The notes beneath the pieces are model-generated. The model was not told where the DNA came from. It saw only the letters and a list, made by a program, of their open reading frames with translations, and made no database searches. A DNA stretch of 64,000 nucleotides from Malus domestica (lineage: Eukaryota > Streptophyta > Magnoliopsida > Rosales > Rosaceae), in NCBI RefSeq assembly GCF_042453785.1, contig NC_091673.1, forward strand, positions 3,479,501 through 3,543,500, written 5' to 3'. This document shows, one piece after another, positions 44,201 to 54,756 of this stretch. The position numbers and the translations under genes were made by a program. The first letter of the stretch is position 1; each line of letters begins with the position of its first letter.

Positions 44201-45429
44201 TTAGTAACTCACAAAAAACTTAACAACGTATTTATTGTGTTTGTACCATACTTAAGGCCTCCGTATTTAGATCTCGTATAAATACTCGAGAGACTCAAAT
44301 GTAATTATGTAATAAATGAAGGGGCAAATATGTAATAAGTAAGGAGCCCTTATTCTATAAAAGGACCTCTCACTCTCCTCATTAAAGGAGGCCAATTCTC
44401 AGGCCATGGGAAGAGCTCAGAAGCTCTCACCCTCTCATCCTCTCACAAACAGAGAAATACAATATCAGTGTGGACGTAGCCCAAACATTGGGGTGAACCA
44501 CGATACATCTTGTATTATTTACTTTCTTACAAATTCATGGTCGGATTTACGTTGTTCCAAGACCCCTCCGATTTTGTGCATCAACACATTATGTAGCAAC
44601 AATTTCTATTCAGACTGTAGCTGTAAATGAAGGTGTAGTGAACTAGGAGCAAAATGTAAAGACAATGGAATTCAGATAAATCGGTGATTGATAAGCAGCT
44701 GATGAGTGAAATCATAATTTTGATGAAAGCTACGGTACATTTTGGTTCTACAAATTTCAACTAACAAGAAAGCTCCTTTCTTGATCAAATACTTGCGTTA
44801 AATCTGATTAATTGTGAATACCAAGTAATTAGTCTCTAAAACCCACCATTGGCTAATGAAAAAGCCAGGGATGACAAACTTGTGGGTTATGCGTGCAATA
44901 CCTGTTTGAGTACAGTTTCACCATCATTGACAATCTTGGGAGGTCCATATTTATTCTGCAGCACCACATTCCTTCCCTTTGGACCCAATGTCACTCCAAC
45001 CAGCTCTGCCACCATGTCCACCCCTGCCTGCCATCACCACCACCAATTCAACCATTAAATTAACCCACTTCATATCAACCCAAACAAAGCCCCAATCCCG
45101 GAGAGAAATTACCCACGCTGTGTCGGTATCTTAAGCCAATTACGCACACTCACACTAGAAAGTTAAGGACTTAAGACACGTGGTATGGCTTGAGAAACCG
45201 CTACAGTGACATTCCAAGTGTAGGTACGTTTCCATCCGAAATTGGGGCACCAATTGACGAGTGTTGTGACAGGTACCAGAAGCTTCTTTGTGGCTAAACC
45301 ATCATGGTTAAAGATGAGGTCTTTGGGTATGCCTTTTGAGTTGGCAGCAGAAGATGGAGAGAGCCTTTTGGGCAGTTTCTGAATGTTGGTGAAGGAAAAA
45401 GCAGAGATGGGAGTTGGAGAAAATGCCAT
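41219..45429 (-). CDS. CPN60B4: Chloroplast chaperonin 60 subunit beta4-like
   Basis: Thirteen minus-strand exons: 45429-45277, 45027-44902, 44129-43992, 43736-43641, 43459-43217, 43139-42905, 42830-42661, 42548-42471, 42369-42298, 42216-42112, 42001-41909, 41786-41694 and 41575-41219. Every junction keeps frame, giving 652 residues. A Ser-rich transit peptide (about 1-35) precedes a complete GroEL-type core with LGPKGR (65-70), GDGSTT (120-125, nucleotide-binding Asp121) and VVGGGC near the second ATP block. Beyond the core, about 75 extra residues hold RMPPPPPP, an RRRRR run and a hydrophobic stretch ([17 protein letters not shown]). A long divergent tail is the known mark of Arabidopsis Cpn60beta4 (At1g26230), which folds NdhH of the chloroplast NDH complex; its neighbour there is also a GNAT. 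An internal CAG/GTAGTT site in the tail leaves the true C-terminus open. Confidence 0.93.
44238..44586 (+). mobile_element. LTR-like segment in a Cpn60beta4 intron (fossil, candidate solo LTR)
   Basis: Lies in the second intron, in the sense opposite to the gene. It contains a TATA box (CTATAAAAGG), an R-like start, and a U5-like part with ATCAGTGTGGACGTAGCCC and GTTGTTCCAAGACCCCTCCG. It ends ...GTGCATCAACA, a TG..CA-type terminus. There is no internal region and no partner LTR, so it looks like a solo LTR or TRIM end. Target duplication not resolved. Age unknown. Confidence 0.55.
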
Positions 45430-46715
45430 GGTTCCCCAATTGAGCCTGGAATTACAAAAATATCATTAGAGTTTGGAATTTTGGAGATAACTTTCAACAG
45501 AGAGTTGATGAAGTTTTTGTTTGGAGGATAAGAGAAGACTACAGAATAATTCTAACGGGAAAAAAAATGAGGACAAAAAAAAAAAAAAAAAAAAAAATCT
45601 TAGAACTTATTGGGCTAGACTCGGTCGGCCCACAGTCAAAGTAAACCCAAGCCCAGTGAGCCCACTCCCAATGGAATTAGATGACAGAGCACTATCACAA
45701 GGACTGAATAACGATTGCTAGAAATGATCACATGCCAGTTTGGATCAAGTATTGATAAAGAAGACGAGCGCTTTACCAGAAAGTACTTTCAACCACTCAA
45801 GCAAGTTGGCAAAACTGACAATTTTACGACACAAAGCCCCATAGACAGGCCTACTCAGATGTCGACTCTAACCCACTCTTTGGCCATCAACAAAAGAAGA
45901 AGTCTATGAAGGGACGCAAGGGTTGTCGGACTTAGTGCTCAGGAAAGTTCTTTCTCGGTTGCTTAGGGCCAAGTGAAGTGCTCGATATGTGTTTGCTAGC
46001 GGTCCTTAAACAAATGTCACTTTATCTCCACATGTCCCTAAACAAATGTCACTTCATTTAATGCTAGGGTGGTGGAGTATTTGAGAGCCAAGACATTTGG
46101 GGCTCATAGGGTCAAGTACCCCTTATAGATGGCTAGACACACAAAAGGAGAGAAATATTACACTGTTGTATAGCGCATTTGTAATCACACATCAAATATA
46201 TATAGATCACTACAGTAAACATAATCTAATTTTGAAAGTGAATCACTTAAACTTTATTATCAATTAATTCATCAATAACTAACCAAACTAGTATTTGTTG
46301 ACATCCCACTTTTGAGCGTTAACGTAAACAAACACTTTGAACAATTTGAGTTACAAGTTTCATTCTCGACCTCATATCATGTCAATTTGAATAAATGAAA
46401 AGCAAAAATATCACTTGATTAAATTACTGATTAGTGGGTGAAAAGAATCGAATCCAAATAAGAGAGTTGTCAGATCAAAGCCATATATTACACAGTCAAC
46501 GGGCCTCGATTGCATAATCTGTCTAAACAAGTAACAAAATGACGCACCATCTTTTATCTTTTTTTATTTTAATCATGATTTTGAGATGGGAATCATGTTT
46601 CCCGAAGGAGCTCTCTTATATATGTCTTTTGAATGCTTCATATAAGATACATCCACCATGTTTTTGCTAATAATAGTTTTCCATCAGTTTAGCCCTGCAA
46701 TGTTCGCGGTAAGAA
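45430..46715. other. Cpn60beta4 leader and gene-free spacer
   Basis: Bases up to about 45560 are the probable leader and promoter of the chaperonin gene. An A-run of about 23 bases lies at 45576-45598. From about 45640 to 46260 the sequence has mixed composition, a repeated CTAAACAAATGTCACTT block (46007 and 46042) and a GTTGTATAGCGCATTTGTAAT stretch, and reads like an unclassified retroelement remnant without coding domains. No gene supported. Confidence 0.35.
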
Positions 46716-46939
46716 ATGGCGAAATTAATATTAATTTTTTTTAATATAAACCATGTTTATAATCTAAATTACACTAAGGAAAGAGAAAGTGTTCGAATTC
46801 TAAAAGAAATGGGAGTGGAGAAGAATGCTTTCCTCATTAGGGTTATCTACCAATTGCTAAATAACACCCTTAATCACTTTAAGGAAAATACTTGCATCCA
46901 CCTTAATATTCATGGATGTAGTGGATGCAAGTACTAATC

Positions 46940-47740
46940 ATTTCTTAATTATTAAAAAGATGACAATTAAGCGGGAGAAATGATAACCACCCATAATTAT
47001 TTTTCTTATACATATTTATTAATTAGGTTCACATCCCTTTTTTTGCTATTCCATTAATTAGAACTTTATTTCTTTTCAATTTTTTATCAAGGTCTTTAGG
47101 TATTAATAAACATCATTAATTATTTCAATAATAAACTATTTGTTATTTCTAAATATGTTCATTTAGTGTTAGAAATGTTACATTTGATAATATCATTTGG
47201 TATATTTATATTTATGGCTAAATTTTTTATCATATATTTTTTGTACCCATTTTTAATTTGCAACCTTTTTTTTTATTTGTACCAATTTTCTTTTCACTTT
47301 TAATTCCTACAAATATATTAATTTATATTTGTGTCCATGTTTTTTAAGTTTTATTTGTATTTGTACCCATATTTTTTTATTTATTTGTACCTATTTTTAA
47401 TTTTACTAAATGTACCCATGCTAATTATATGTTTTAAAATATATCAATAGTTTTTTTTTTAAATATGTTAATAATTATGTGGGTACATTATTTTCTTTGC
47501 TATAATTTTGTGAAGAACAATATTATTTTATTTTTTATTTTCAAGCATTTATTATATTTTAAAAATATTATTTGAATTTGTTTAAATTTCATAATATGTG
47601 GGGCATTAAACACATAAATGCATGAGTTAAATATCTTAAATAATGTTAAGGACCTAGATCAAAATATTTAAACAAATAAGGTTTCTGTCTAACAATTAAG
47701 TTGATTAGAGACCGGAACCAAAATGATCATTTTCTATTAT
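46940..47740 (+). repeat. GTACCCA-studded AT-rich repeat, copy 1
   Basis: Shares a long ordered series of blocks with the copies at 51040-51605 and 59215-60840: TTTCTTTTCAATTTTTTATC, GGTCTTTAGGTATTAATAA, then many TTTGTACCCAT units in T-rich sequence, and a closing AGAGACCGGAACCAAAATGATC. Non-coding and very AT-rich. Family unknown to me. Confidence 0.65.
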
Positions 47741-48920
47741 TAGATTGAACAACAAACAAAATTGAATTGAAGTGTGTGGACAAAATGTGTGTGATTATAA
47801 TTTCTTTTAATCGGAACTAAATAAATATTGTACACTAAAATAATATTTGGCCCCAAGGGGACAAAACTAGTGAGTAGTGAAGGAAATCACAAATTTGTAT
47901 TTGCTTGGTCTGGGATCGATAGATTACAAACGTGGTCGACAGTTTTGTGACGTCCCTCCCGATAATCACATTATATATTACTAATTATGTTTTGAAGAAC
48001 ACCATTATCCGTATGATTATTAAATTACCAGCTCTGGTAATGTGGAAGGGCTCACTCATCACTGCATGCTGCTTAGGGAATTGTGGGGCTTTAGGCAGTA
48101 ATCTTTGACCATTAGGATAATCACATTAGGTACAGGATTAAGCTCCAAGGGTTTAGTTTATGAATTAGGTGTAATGTAATGTAACTAATTCACTAATGTT
48201 ATTGGATCCATATATATTTACTAATAATATATTTTAATTTGAAATTCATTATTAATCTAGATATTTATTATATTATGTGAATTAGTAATAGTATGTGACG
48301 ATATTTTATTTTTACAAGATGAATTTTGATCAGAAATTTAATCACTTCATTCTAAAGACATCTCTCAACGAAATATGAGACTTTATCTCAGGCTACTAAT
48401 TTCGATGGTTTTCAAGTTAGACAGTCTTATCAAAGTTTTTCTGTCTAGTCGTGTATAATGATTATTTGAAGGGGTGACCAAGATGTTCCCAACATGAACA
48501 GGTGTCCATCACATGCATGCCAAGGCATGTGACTTGATCTTACACAAGTACACTTGCAGCTGCATGGTAAACAGTACAGCTAGCTCCCCGTCACCCAAAC
48601 AAACTCACACTAAACAAATCAGATGGAGATAAAAAAGAAGAAACGCTTTTCAATGATGTCTTTAAATGGTGATTTTTCCTAGGAGGAAGAAGAAATTAAA
48701 GAGGCTCAGCATTGACCTGTACTAATTGGTAAGGCCAACGTCTTGACTTTCTGCGCTCTGATACAGTAGGCAGGCAGGCAGCAGTGCACAATAATATCTC
48801 GTTCATGGCAGCAGCTCACAAAATCATCGCTCCATCATTGCCCATTTACTCTCTCAAAATTCAAAAGTCAAAACCCAATTTAAATTTCTAGGGTTCAGTT
48901 GTTCTCCATAATTATTTACA
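47741..48920. other. Spacer and promoter region of the PSK gene
   Basis: No gene supported. AT-rich to about 48500, then less so toward the phytosulfokine gene. Confidence 0.35.
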
Positions 48921-48927
48921 TATAAAG
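48921..48927 (+). promoter_or_regulatory. TATA box of the PSK gene
   Basis: TATAAAG preceded by TACA, 63 bases before the start codon at 48984. Fits a short-leader plant gene. Confidence 0.55.
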
Positions 48928-48983
48928 GAGGAAGCTTTTTCATTAACCTGTGCTGAAATTGTGAAGCTTTTGCGACCAAAACA

Positions 48984-49545
48984 ATGGCGAATGCCCAGAT
49001 TTTGTTCTTCCTTTTGGCCTTTTCTCTATTGTATATTTCAAGAGCGGAAGCCAGAGAGATCCCAGCTGCCTCCACGTTGCCTGTATCTGGTCCAAATGAA
49101 TCATTATCATCTTCTGCTGCTGCTTCTCCTTCTTATATGGCCATCAGATCTTCATCACTTGTAAGTTAAGGATGGTGATTTACACATTTTCATTTTCTCC
49201 TTCTGCACTCTTTTCTTTCTTTCCGTCTCTCGATTCTCCTTTGATTCAACAAAAAAGATAAGAAAGAAAGAAAAGAGTGTAGAGGAGAAAATGAGATAGC
49301 AGAAATCACTTCCCTACGTTAATTACCCTTTAATTTTTTTTATCTCATGTTAATCTTAATCCTGGTGCATGTTGATTTCAATTAATTAAAATTTATGTTT
49401 TTGTTTTAATTTGTAGGAGGAAGGAAGCCTGGATGGTGAGGCTGATTGCAAGGGATTAAACAGTGAAGAGTGTTTGATGAGAAGGTCCATGGTTGCTCAC
49501 ACAGACTATATCTACACACAAGACATAAGTCCCACTGGACCATGA
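48984..49545 (+). CDS. PSK: Phytosulfokine precursor
   Basis: Two exons, 48984-49160 and 49417-49545 (GT..AG intron of 256 bases), give 101 residues. A signal peptide (about 1-23, ILFFLLAFSLLYISRAEA) is followed by a Ser/Ala-rich pro-region and the conserved PSK block: CKGLNSEECLMRR, VAHTDYIYTQ. The hormone pentapeptide YIYTQ is at 90-94, with Asp89 before the first tyrosine as tyrosylprotein sulfotransferase requires. The disulfated peptide is released by subtilisin-like proteases and read by the LRR kinase PSKR1 to promote cell growth and tune immunity. Length and single intron are typical. The tail after the hormone (DISPTGP) is short. In Arabidopsis PSK1 (At1g13590) lies beside LOH3 (from memory), echoing the LOH gene in this window. 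The gene looks intact. Confidence 0.96.
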
Positions 49546-50115
49546 TTTCATTCATCTGTTTTCCCTAGCTACTCTGTTAATTTAGTAAATTTTGCTAGAT
49601 CATGTAACCAATTAAATTATAGGTTTTGTGTTTTCAGTTGATCAAATATGTTCTCACATTTCAATTAATGACGACTTCAAGCTTGTTCAATGAAAAAACC
49701 AAAGTGAAATGACCGTTTGCGTTTGCCAAAGGGCCTTGTTAAAGAATGGGCTCTTTTCACTTGACGCCACTAAAACAGGCCTCTCCCACAAGTGTAGCTA
49801 GATGGGATCCATATTGATAACATATCGACAATGTTATTAACAACGTATCAATTCTATATATGTATGTGTTGTTAATGTTGTGGTTGATATGTTATTGATA
49901 TGAATCTCACTCCAACTATATACAATTGAGCGGGATCTTGTTAAAGAGCTAAAGAAGTAGCTTATAACAGTCGTTAAAAAGAAAAGCTGTCAATGGAAGA
50001 ACTACACTTGTTAATTCTAGTATCGATGAAATTTATATTTCAGGTGGTTAAGAAAATTTATTCTAGTCCCAATATGCTAGGTCTTGAATTAGATTATATT
50101 GCTTGCATAAAAGAA

Positions 50116-50292
50116 GGCTTAATTTGAGAAATACTTTTAAATGACTAAAAACGCTTTTAGAGAAATATTTTTGGTTTCCAAGTGTTTACTCCACTAATAT
50201 TGCACTTTAGTGCTATAAGATTGGTTCAAAAAATATTTTTCACAAAAAAACACTTTCAGTCATCTAAAAGTACTTGGCAAACGAGCCCTAAG
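50116..50292. mobile_element. MITE family C, copy with TIRs
   Basis: The inverse of the right end (GGGCTCGTTTGCCAAGTACTTTTAGATGACTGAAAG, broken here into its order of blocks) matches the left end AATTTGAGAAATACTTTTAAATGACTAAAA. Non-coding. It overlaps a longer hairpin with the flanking DNA. Confidence 0.55.
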
Positions 50293-50347
50293 CTATTACC
50301 AAAGAAAAAGTACTAAAGTGCAATATTAGTGGAGTAAATACACTTGG
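50178..50347. repeat. Near-perfect 39-bp inverted repeat
   Basis: The left arm (50178-50216, CCAAGTGTTTACTCCACTAA and on) is the inverse of the right arm (50309-50347, ending GGAGTAAATACACTTGG), with a 92-base loop that includes the right end of a family C MITE. One arm is inside the MITE and the other outside, so a second element or a template-switch event is implied. Confidence 0.85.
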
Positions 50348-51039
50348 CTCTTTGTTTGGAACCGAAATTAGATAAACCCTAAAAAAAAAGGTGATTAAAC
50401 TAAGGTCATGCAATGCAGCTGGTCCAAATATGGTTAAACATTTGCCATAAATAAAAGGATGACAATACTGATAACATATTCAACTTAAGTACTTGTTTGC
50501 ATGTACAGAATAGGATAAGTTTGATTACATATTTAAGTGGAGTTCATTCCTCCTTTTTGATGAAAGCAATTTCTACACTAATAATCCTAAGTGCTCATGC
50601 AAAAATCACATTTGATAAATTGTTAGTGATCTTGTTTTCTTGGCTATCACCTATTTATCTTTTTATTTTAGCAATATCTTAATCTGACAGATATTACGAA
50701 AGAAGAGATTCAAATTTAAGTGTAGAGAAGAATCAAACTGTTTTAGCCAATTTGTTTATGTCTAAGTCTGCAACTAATCTTTTTTAGGATAAATATATAA
50801 ATAATCATGATTATTAGTTATTATCTATAACTTATCATCATCCTAATTGTTTTATTTTATATGTAATGAAGCCTAAATTTAGGAGGGGAAAATATCATTT
50901 TTATAATTTGTGTACATGCATGTCTGTTTTTTAAATTAAAAATTAAAAATTGAAATTTGTAATTGTTTATATTAATGAAATTTTAAATAAAACCCATAAT
51001 TTATGGGATTAAAAATAATAAAATATAAATTATACTCTC

Positions 51040-51605
51040 TATTATATTGTGTGTGTGTGTGTGTGTGTATATATGTATGGGTACATTAACCAAAATTAAC
51101 AAAAAAAATTATTGTACCAAAACATGGATACATTCTCAAATCAACGAAAAAGAATGTACCCATATAAGTTTAAACATGGATTAAAAAATTTGAAAGGATT
51201 TTATATTAAAAAAAGGGTACATTTTACATATAACAAATTGATATACTTGAGAATGGGTACATTTAAGATTAAAAAAATTGAAAAATTATATGAATGGGTA
51301 CATTTAAGATTAAAAAATTGAGAATCTTTTTATATATAAAAAAAAACTAATAGGTACAAACTTAATTTAATTTAATTTTTTATTATTTTGGAAATGTTTG
51401 AATTGAAAATTAATTAGAAGTTTAATATAGGTGCGAGTATTAAAACCTAAATTAATTACTAATTTTTATATTAAAAAATTATATAATAAACATGTAAATT
51501 CATTATCACATTAATGCTAGGGACTTGAATCAAAATTTGAGAACTAATAAGGTTTTAGTCAATGAACAGTAAGAACTAGGGACCGGATACTAATTTTTCC
51601 TTAAA
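51040..51605 (-). repeat. GTACCCA-studded AT-rich repeat, copy 2
   Basis: Here the motif appears mostly as GGGTACATT or TGGGTACA. The right part closes with TAGGGACTTGAATCAAAATT and CTAGGGACCGGATACTAA, as in the other copies. A TG/TA dinucleotide run marks the left edge. Confidence 0.6.
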
Positions 51606-52460
51606 AATAATATTCTAATGTATTATATCATGACATTTAATGTATTGGATCGTGTTACCAACACTTTGAAAAATTTATTTGATTTGTCAACCTTAATTAT
51701 TATCTTTGCACTTGATCATTGGTTTTATCTCACTGCTTTTTCTACTCACTTCCATAGTTCCATATCTCTGTGTGAAGGTCAAAAATCTCCACAGCAGATA
51801 TTTGACAGAATGACCCATCCAAATGATGACCACAAAGGGGGTCTCTGCCGTTTCTTTCATCCATAAGAGAAGACGGTCCAACTCTTACTAGGAATATGAG
51901 GTAGCCCTGTTGACGTTTAAGTTAGGGTTTTGTGGAGAGATTTGGTTTGACATATTTTTGTAGTCTTAATTGTGATTTATAAAAATTATATGTTGGAAAC
52001 ATCATCAAAGTCATAAAACAATATAGACCAGCGGAATATTCTTAGGTGTCACCAATTGTATATATAAACTCATGTGTTTTCTTTTGCATCATCACATGAC
52101 ATATTGTTGTATACAATTAGTACAAATGAAATTGAGCGAGACTAAGACGTAGGTCAAGTTGCTTAAATTAATACTAGGATTTGCATCATGACTATATATG
52201 TATGTATGGGTGCTTATTTTCTGACGATATTATGGAAATGTGATCACACATACTTTGAAGGAAGGGGCCTGGCTAGAATGTGAGGCATAACTTATGGTGG
52301 GACTTGGTAATGCTGCATTATATATGACAAATGCATGTGTGTGTGCTTCCAACAGTACCAGAAGAAAAAGGTACATCTACTGTTGAAGCAGCACCTAAAG
52401 CCTCAGTGTAATGCTAGGTATACAAACTTTTCATACTAAATTTATAAATTATGTGACGTG

Positions 52461-52599
52461 TCATCAATAAGAAATAAACACGTTAATCAACACTTAGTAA
52501 TAATCCAATCATCAACAATCACGTCATATTCACCAATAAGAAATAAGCACGTTAATCAATACTTAAGTAATAATTTAATCATCAACAATCACATTATAT
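52461..52599. repeat. 70-bp tandem duplication
   Basis: Two units (52461-52530 and 52531-52599) share AATAAGAAATAA.CACGTTAATCAA and AATCATCAACAATCAC. Diverged at several sites. Confidence 0.75.
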
Positions 52600-52617
52600 G
52601 GGTACAAAATATGATTT

Positions 52618-52722
52618 AAATAGATGATCTCTCCACCATTACCCTCTGCGTCGGCTTTCTTGGCGGGACCTTCGAATTCGTTCACGAAAGCAATGATGGA
52701 AGCTTGGTTTAGCTGAAAAAAG
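52618..52722 (-). pseudogene. Possible orphan exon or gene fragment
   Basis: On the minus strand a good splice acceptor (CTTTTTTCAG) is followed by an open stretch reading LNQASIIAFVNEFEGPAKKA, with balanced amino acids and better coding quality than its surroundings. I do not recognise the family and find no matching exons nearby, so this may be a captured or decayed gene piece. Weak evidence. Confidence 0.25.
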
Positions 52723-52858
52723 CCAGACAACAGAGATAGATCACAATAAAAAGTTAAAAACAAAAACATTACTGAGAGGGGTGTAAATTTGCTAGCTAGT
52801 GGATAAACCTTTTCAAATGTTTAGTTTTCGCACAGTAGTCAGGCATTTTTGTATGATG

Positions 52859-52897
52859 AGCCACCACCACCACCTCCACCTCCACCACCTCCACCAT
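52859..52897. repeat. CCACCT/CCACCA triplet repeat
   Basis: A run of CCACCACCACCACC and CTCCACCTCC units. It would encode proline/histidine-rich peptide, but no gene frame surrounds it. Confidence 0.8.
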
Positions 52898-53552
52898 TTC
52901 TTGTCTTTCTCCTGTTCCCGCTGCTAGTCTCCGACTCACTCAGATTGTTCCCACAAAGTTACTGACTGTTCTCCCCGAATTGATCCTTGTACGCTTTTTT
53001 TCCCGAGTTTAGTACCTTGGATAGTATCCATTTTTCGCTTATAGTGGTGATGGGAGATTTTCAATTTTGTAGATTAGTAAGTACCAAATAGTAACCCTTT
53101 TGTTCTGATCTTTCTAAATGCTGCAATGTCTTGTGTATTTCATTTTTCAGGTGGTTGGTGGGGTTCTCAGTTGTCTAACTAGAAAAAAAAAAAAAAAGAT
53201 AAAGTGATGATATGAATGATTCAGTGTTTGATAATTCTTTGATGGGCTACAAAGAAAAATCATTTCAATAATTACGACCTGCAAGTACGTTTTACAGATG
53301 TGTACGCGGCGAGAAGCGCAAACTCTTGCTTGTAACCAGCGATATATAATACATCCTCTTCTCTCTATCTCTCTCGTCAAGTTCGCGTGCATCGACTTTA
53401 ATATGATAAAAACTACTCTATTAGCCAAGTTGAGATAAGATGGTGGCTAAGTGCTTTGAAGGATAAAAAACACTGAAAGCTTTTAGAGTAAACAAAAGGG
53501 ACATAAAGTAGGCTAAGTTACAATGGCAGGATAACAGTGATCCTCATCTATC

Positions 53553-54176
53553 TTAATGGAGCAAATCGGCCGATGCAGCGATGGATTGGTTCGATGACTC
53601 GGCTCTGAGATGAGCCGTGTTGCAGGGCACCTCTCCCTCCAGCTCTCTGAAGGTAGAAGCATTTATATTGTAAGGGCTGCCAATCTGCAGGTTTGTGAGC
53701 ATTTGGCGAAGGTCACAAGCTTCTTCCTTGAGCCGAGCATTCTCCTCCACAACCATGTCGTGGGACTCCGAAAGGTTGTTCAACCTGTCTATCAGGCTGT
53801 GGTTCTCATTCCTCAGCCGGACCACCTGCGACCAGAGCTCGTCGAGGTGCTTCTGCTTCCTCATCCGCGATCTACGGGCTGATTCTCTGTTGGATATCAT
53901 TCTCCTATGCTTCCTCTCGTCGATGACTCTGAGGTGGTGGTGTTCTTCGGCGTCGTCAGAGGTGCTGGAGTTGTTGCTGAGGCTGGAGGATTGTTGAGTG
54001 AAGTCATGGCCTATAGGAGGAGCGATTTGACGGGATAAGTTGTTGAACGAAGTGTTGAAATGGAGGGAGGGAATTTGGTTCTGCATGAAGGCAAAGTCAG
54101 AGGGATTTGGAAGTGGGATTTCAGGTTCAAAGTAGTGGAGTCCTGAAATGATCTCACCTGGAAGCATGGTTCTCAA
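53553..54176 (-). CDS. bZIP transcription factor, group S (bZIP42/43/8-like)
   Basis: Intronless frame of 207 residues, as is usual for group S. The basic region ERKHRRMISNRESARRSRMR holds the N-x7-R signature (Asn96, Arg104), and the zipper starts exactly ten residues later with heptad positions L114, L121, L128, L135, V142, L149 and L156. The N-terminus is MLPGEI followed by a variable stretch and a Ser-rich patch before the basic region, like Arabidopsis bZIP42/bZIP43. Such factors bind ACGT-core sites as dimers, often with group C partners. The start could be 54176 or the Met three codons later (54167), which better fits relatives starting with MxPGE. A TATA box lies at 54285-54291 on the minus strand. 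No conserved sucrose-control uORF was recognised. Position past SOFL and PER11 relatives recalls At1g68880 (bZIP8, from memory). Confidence 0.9.
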   Translation of the reverse strand: MRTMLPGEIISGLHYFEPEIPLPNPSDFAFMQNQIPSLHFNTSFNNLSRQIAPPIGHDFTQQSSSLSNNSSTSDDAEEHHHLRVIDERKHRRMISNRESARRSRMRKQKHLDELWSQVVRLRNENHSLIDRLNNLSESHDMVVEENARLKEEACDLRQMLTNLQIGSPYNINASTFRELEGEVPCNTAHLRAESSNQSIAASADLLH

Positions 54177-54284
54177 AGCTCGGAGTTATTTTGCTTAAGG
54201 TTTTTATGGACTTGCAGTTGAAGGGGTTGTGACCTGTGCTTTGGAGGGCAAGGCAGGGGATGACAGCATGAAGAGTGGGAGGGG

Positions 54285-54291
54285 TTTTATA
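54285..54291 (-). promoter_or_regulatory. TATA box of the bZIP gene
   Basis: TATAAAA on the minus strand, about 110 bases before the start codon and preceded by CCCTT. It implies that the longer upstream open frame is not in the transcript. Confidence 0.6.
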
Positions 54292-54586
54292 AAGGGAAGG
54301 GAATTGGACCAGGTTTAACAACAAATAAAAGAGCAACAGTTTCAGGGGCTTACATAAGCAAGCGTGGACAATTATTGAAACGGGACAGGAAAATGTGTCT
54401 AATGTATGTGGAGGAAGAGATATATATTCATCTTAACATGGATCATATTTCACCATGGTTATTGGTCGTGGTATTAGAAGACAATGTTACTGTGAATTAA
54501 TAATTCGAGCGTAACTGAGGGAGGGAGATTCAAGTAAGCAGTCGGATATATAAAAAGAGAGATTCGAATCAAGATGTTTATGTGTT

Positions 54587-54756
54587 GAGAAATGCCAATA
54601 AGACTCTTTCAAAAGGAAAACTTTCTATGAACTTTCTGTCATCTCATATTTTTAGCATAATATTTTATAATGTTGTTACATGAATTGACGTTTAATTGTT
54701 AGATAACATAAAATTTATGAAAAGTCTAACTTTAAAAGTCTCCTTAACATTTCTCG
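54587..54756 (+). mobile_element. MITE family D, copy 2
   Basis: Starts GAGAAATGCCAATAAGACTC and ends AGTCTCCTTAACATTTCTC, inverted repeats of about 20 bp. The inside carries TGTCATCTCATATTTTTAGC and ATTTTATAATGTTG. Lies upstream of the bZIP promoter. Confidence 0.75.

Larger units (their letters stand above)
49546..52574. other. Gene-free, repeat-rich interval
   Basis: PSK 3' UTR, then MITE and inverted-repeat sequence (50116-50347), unremarkable DNA, a TG/TA microsatellite at about 51049-51075 and a GTACCCA-type repeat (to 51605). Bases 51606-52450 show nothing I can name. A 70-bp tandem duplication lies at 52461-52599. Confidence 0.4.

Noticed and set aside
54154-54336. An upstream open frame that could regulate the bZIP gene
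   Set aside because: Most of it lies upstream of the TATA box, and it lacks the conserved sucrose-control peptide.
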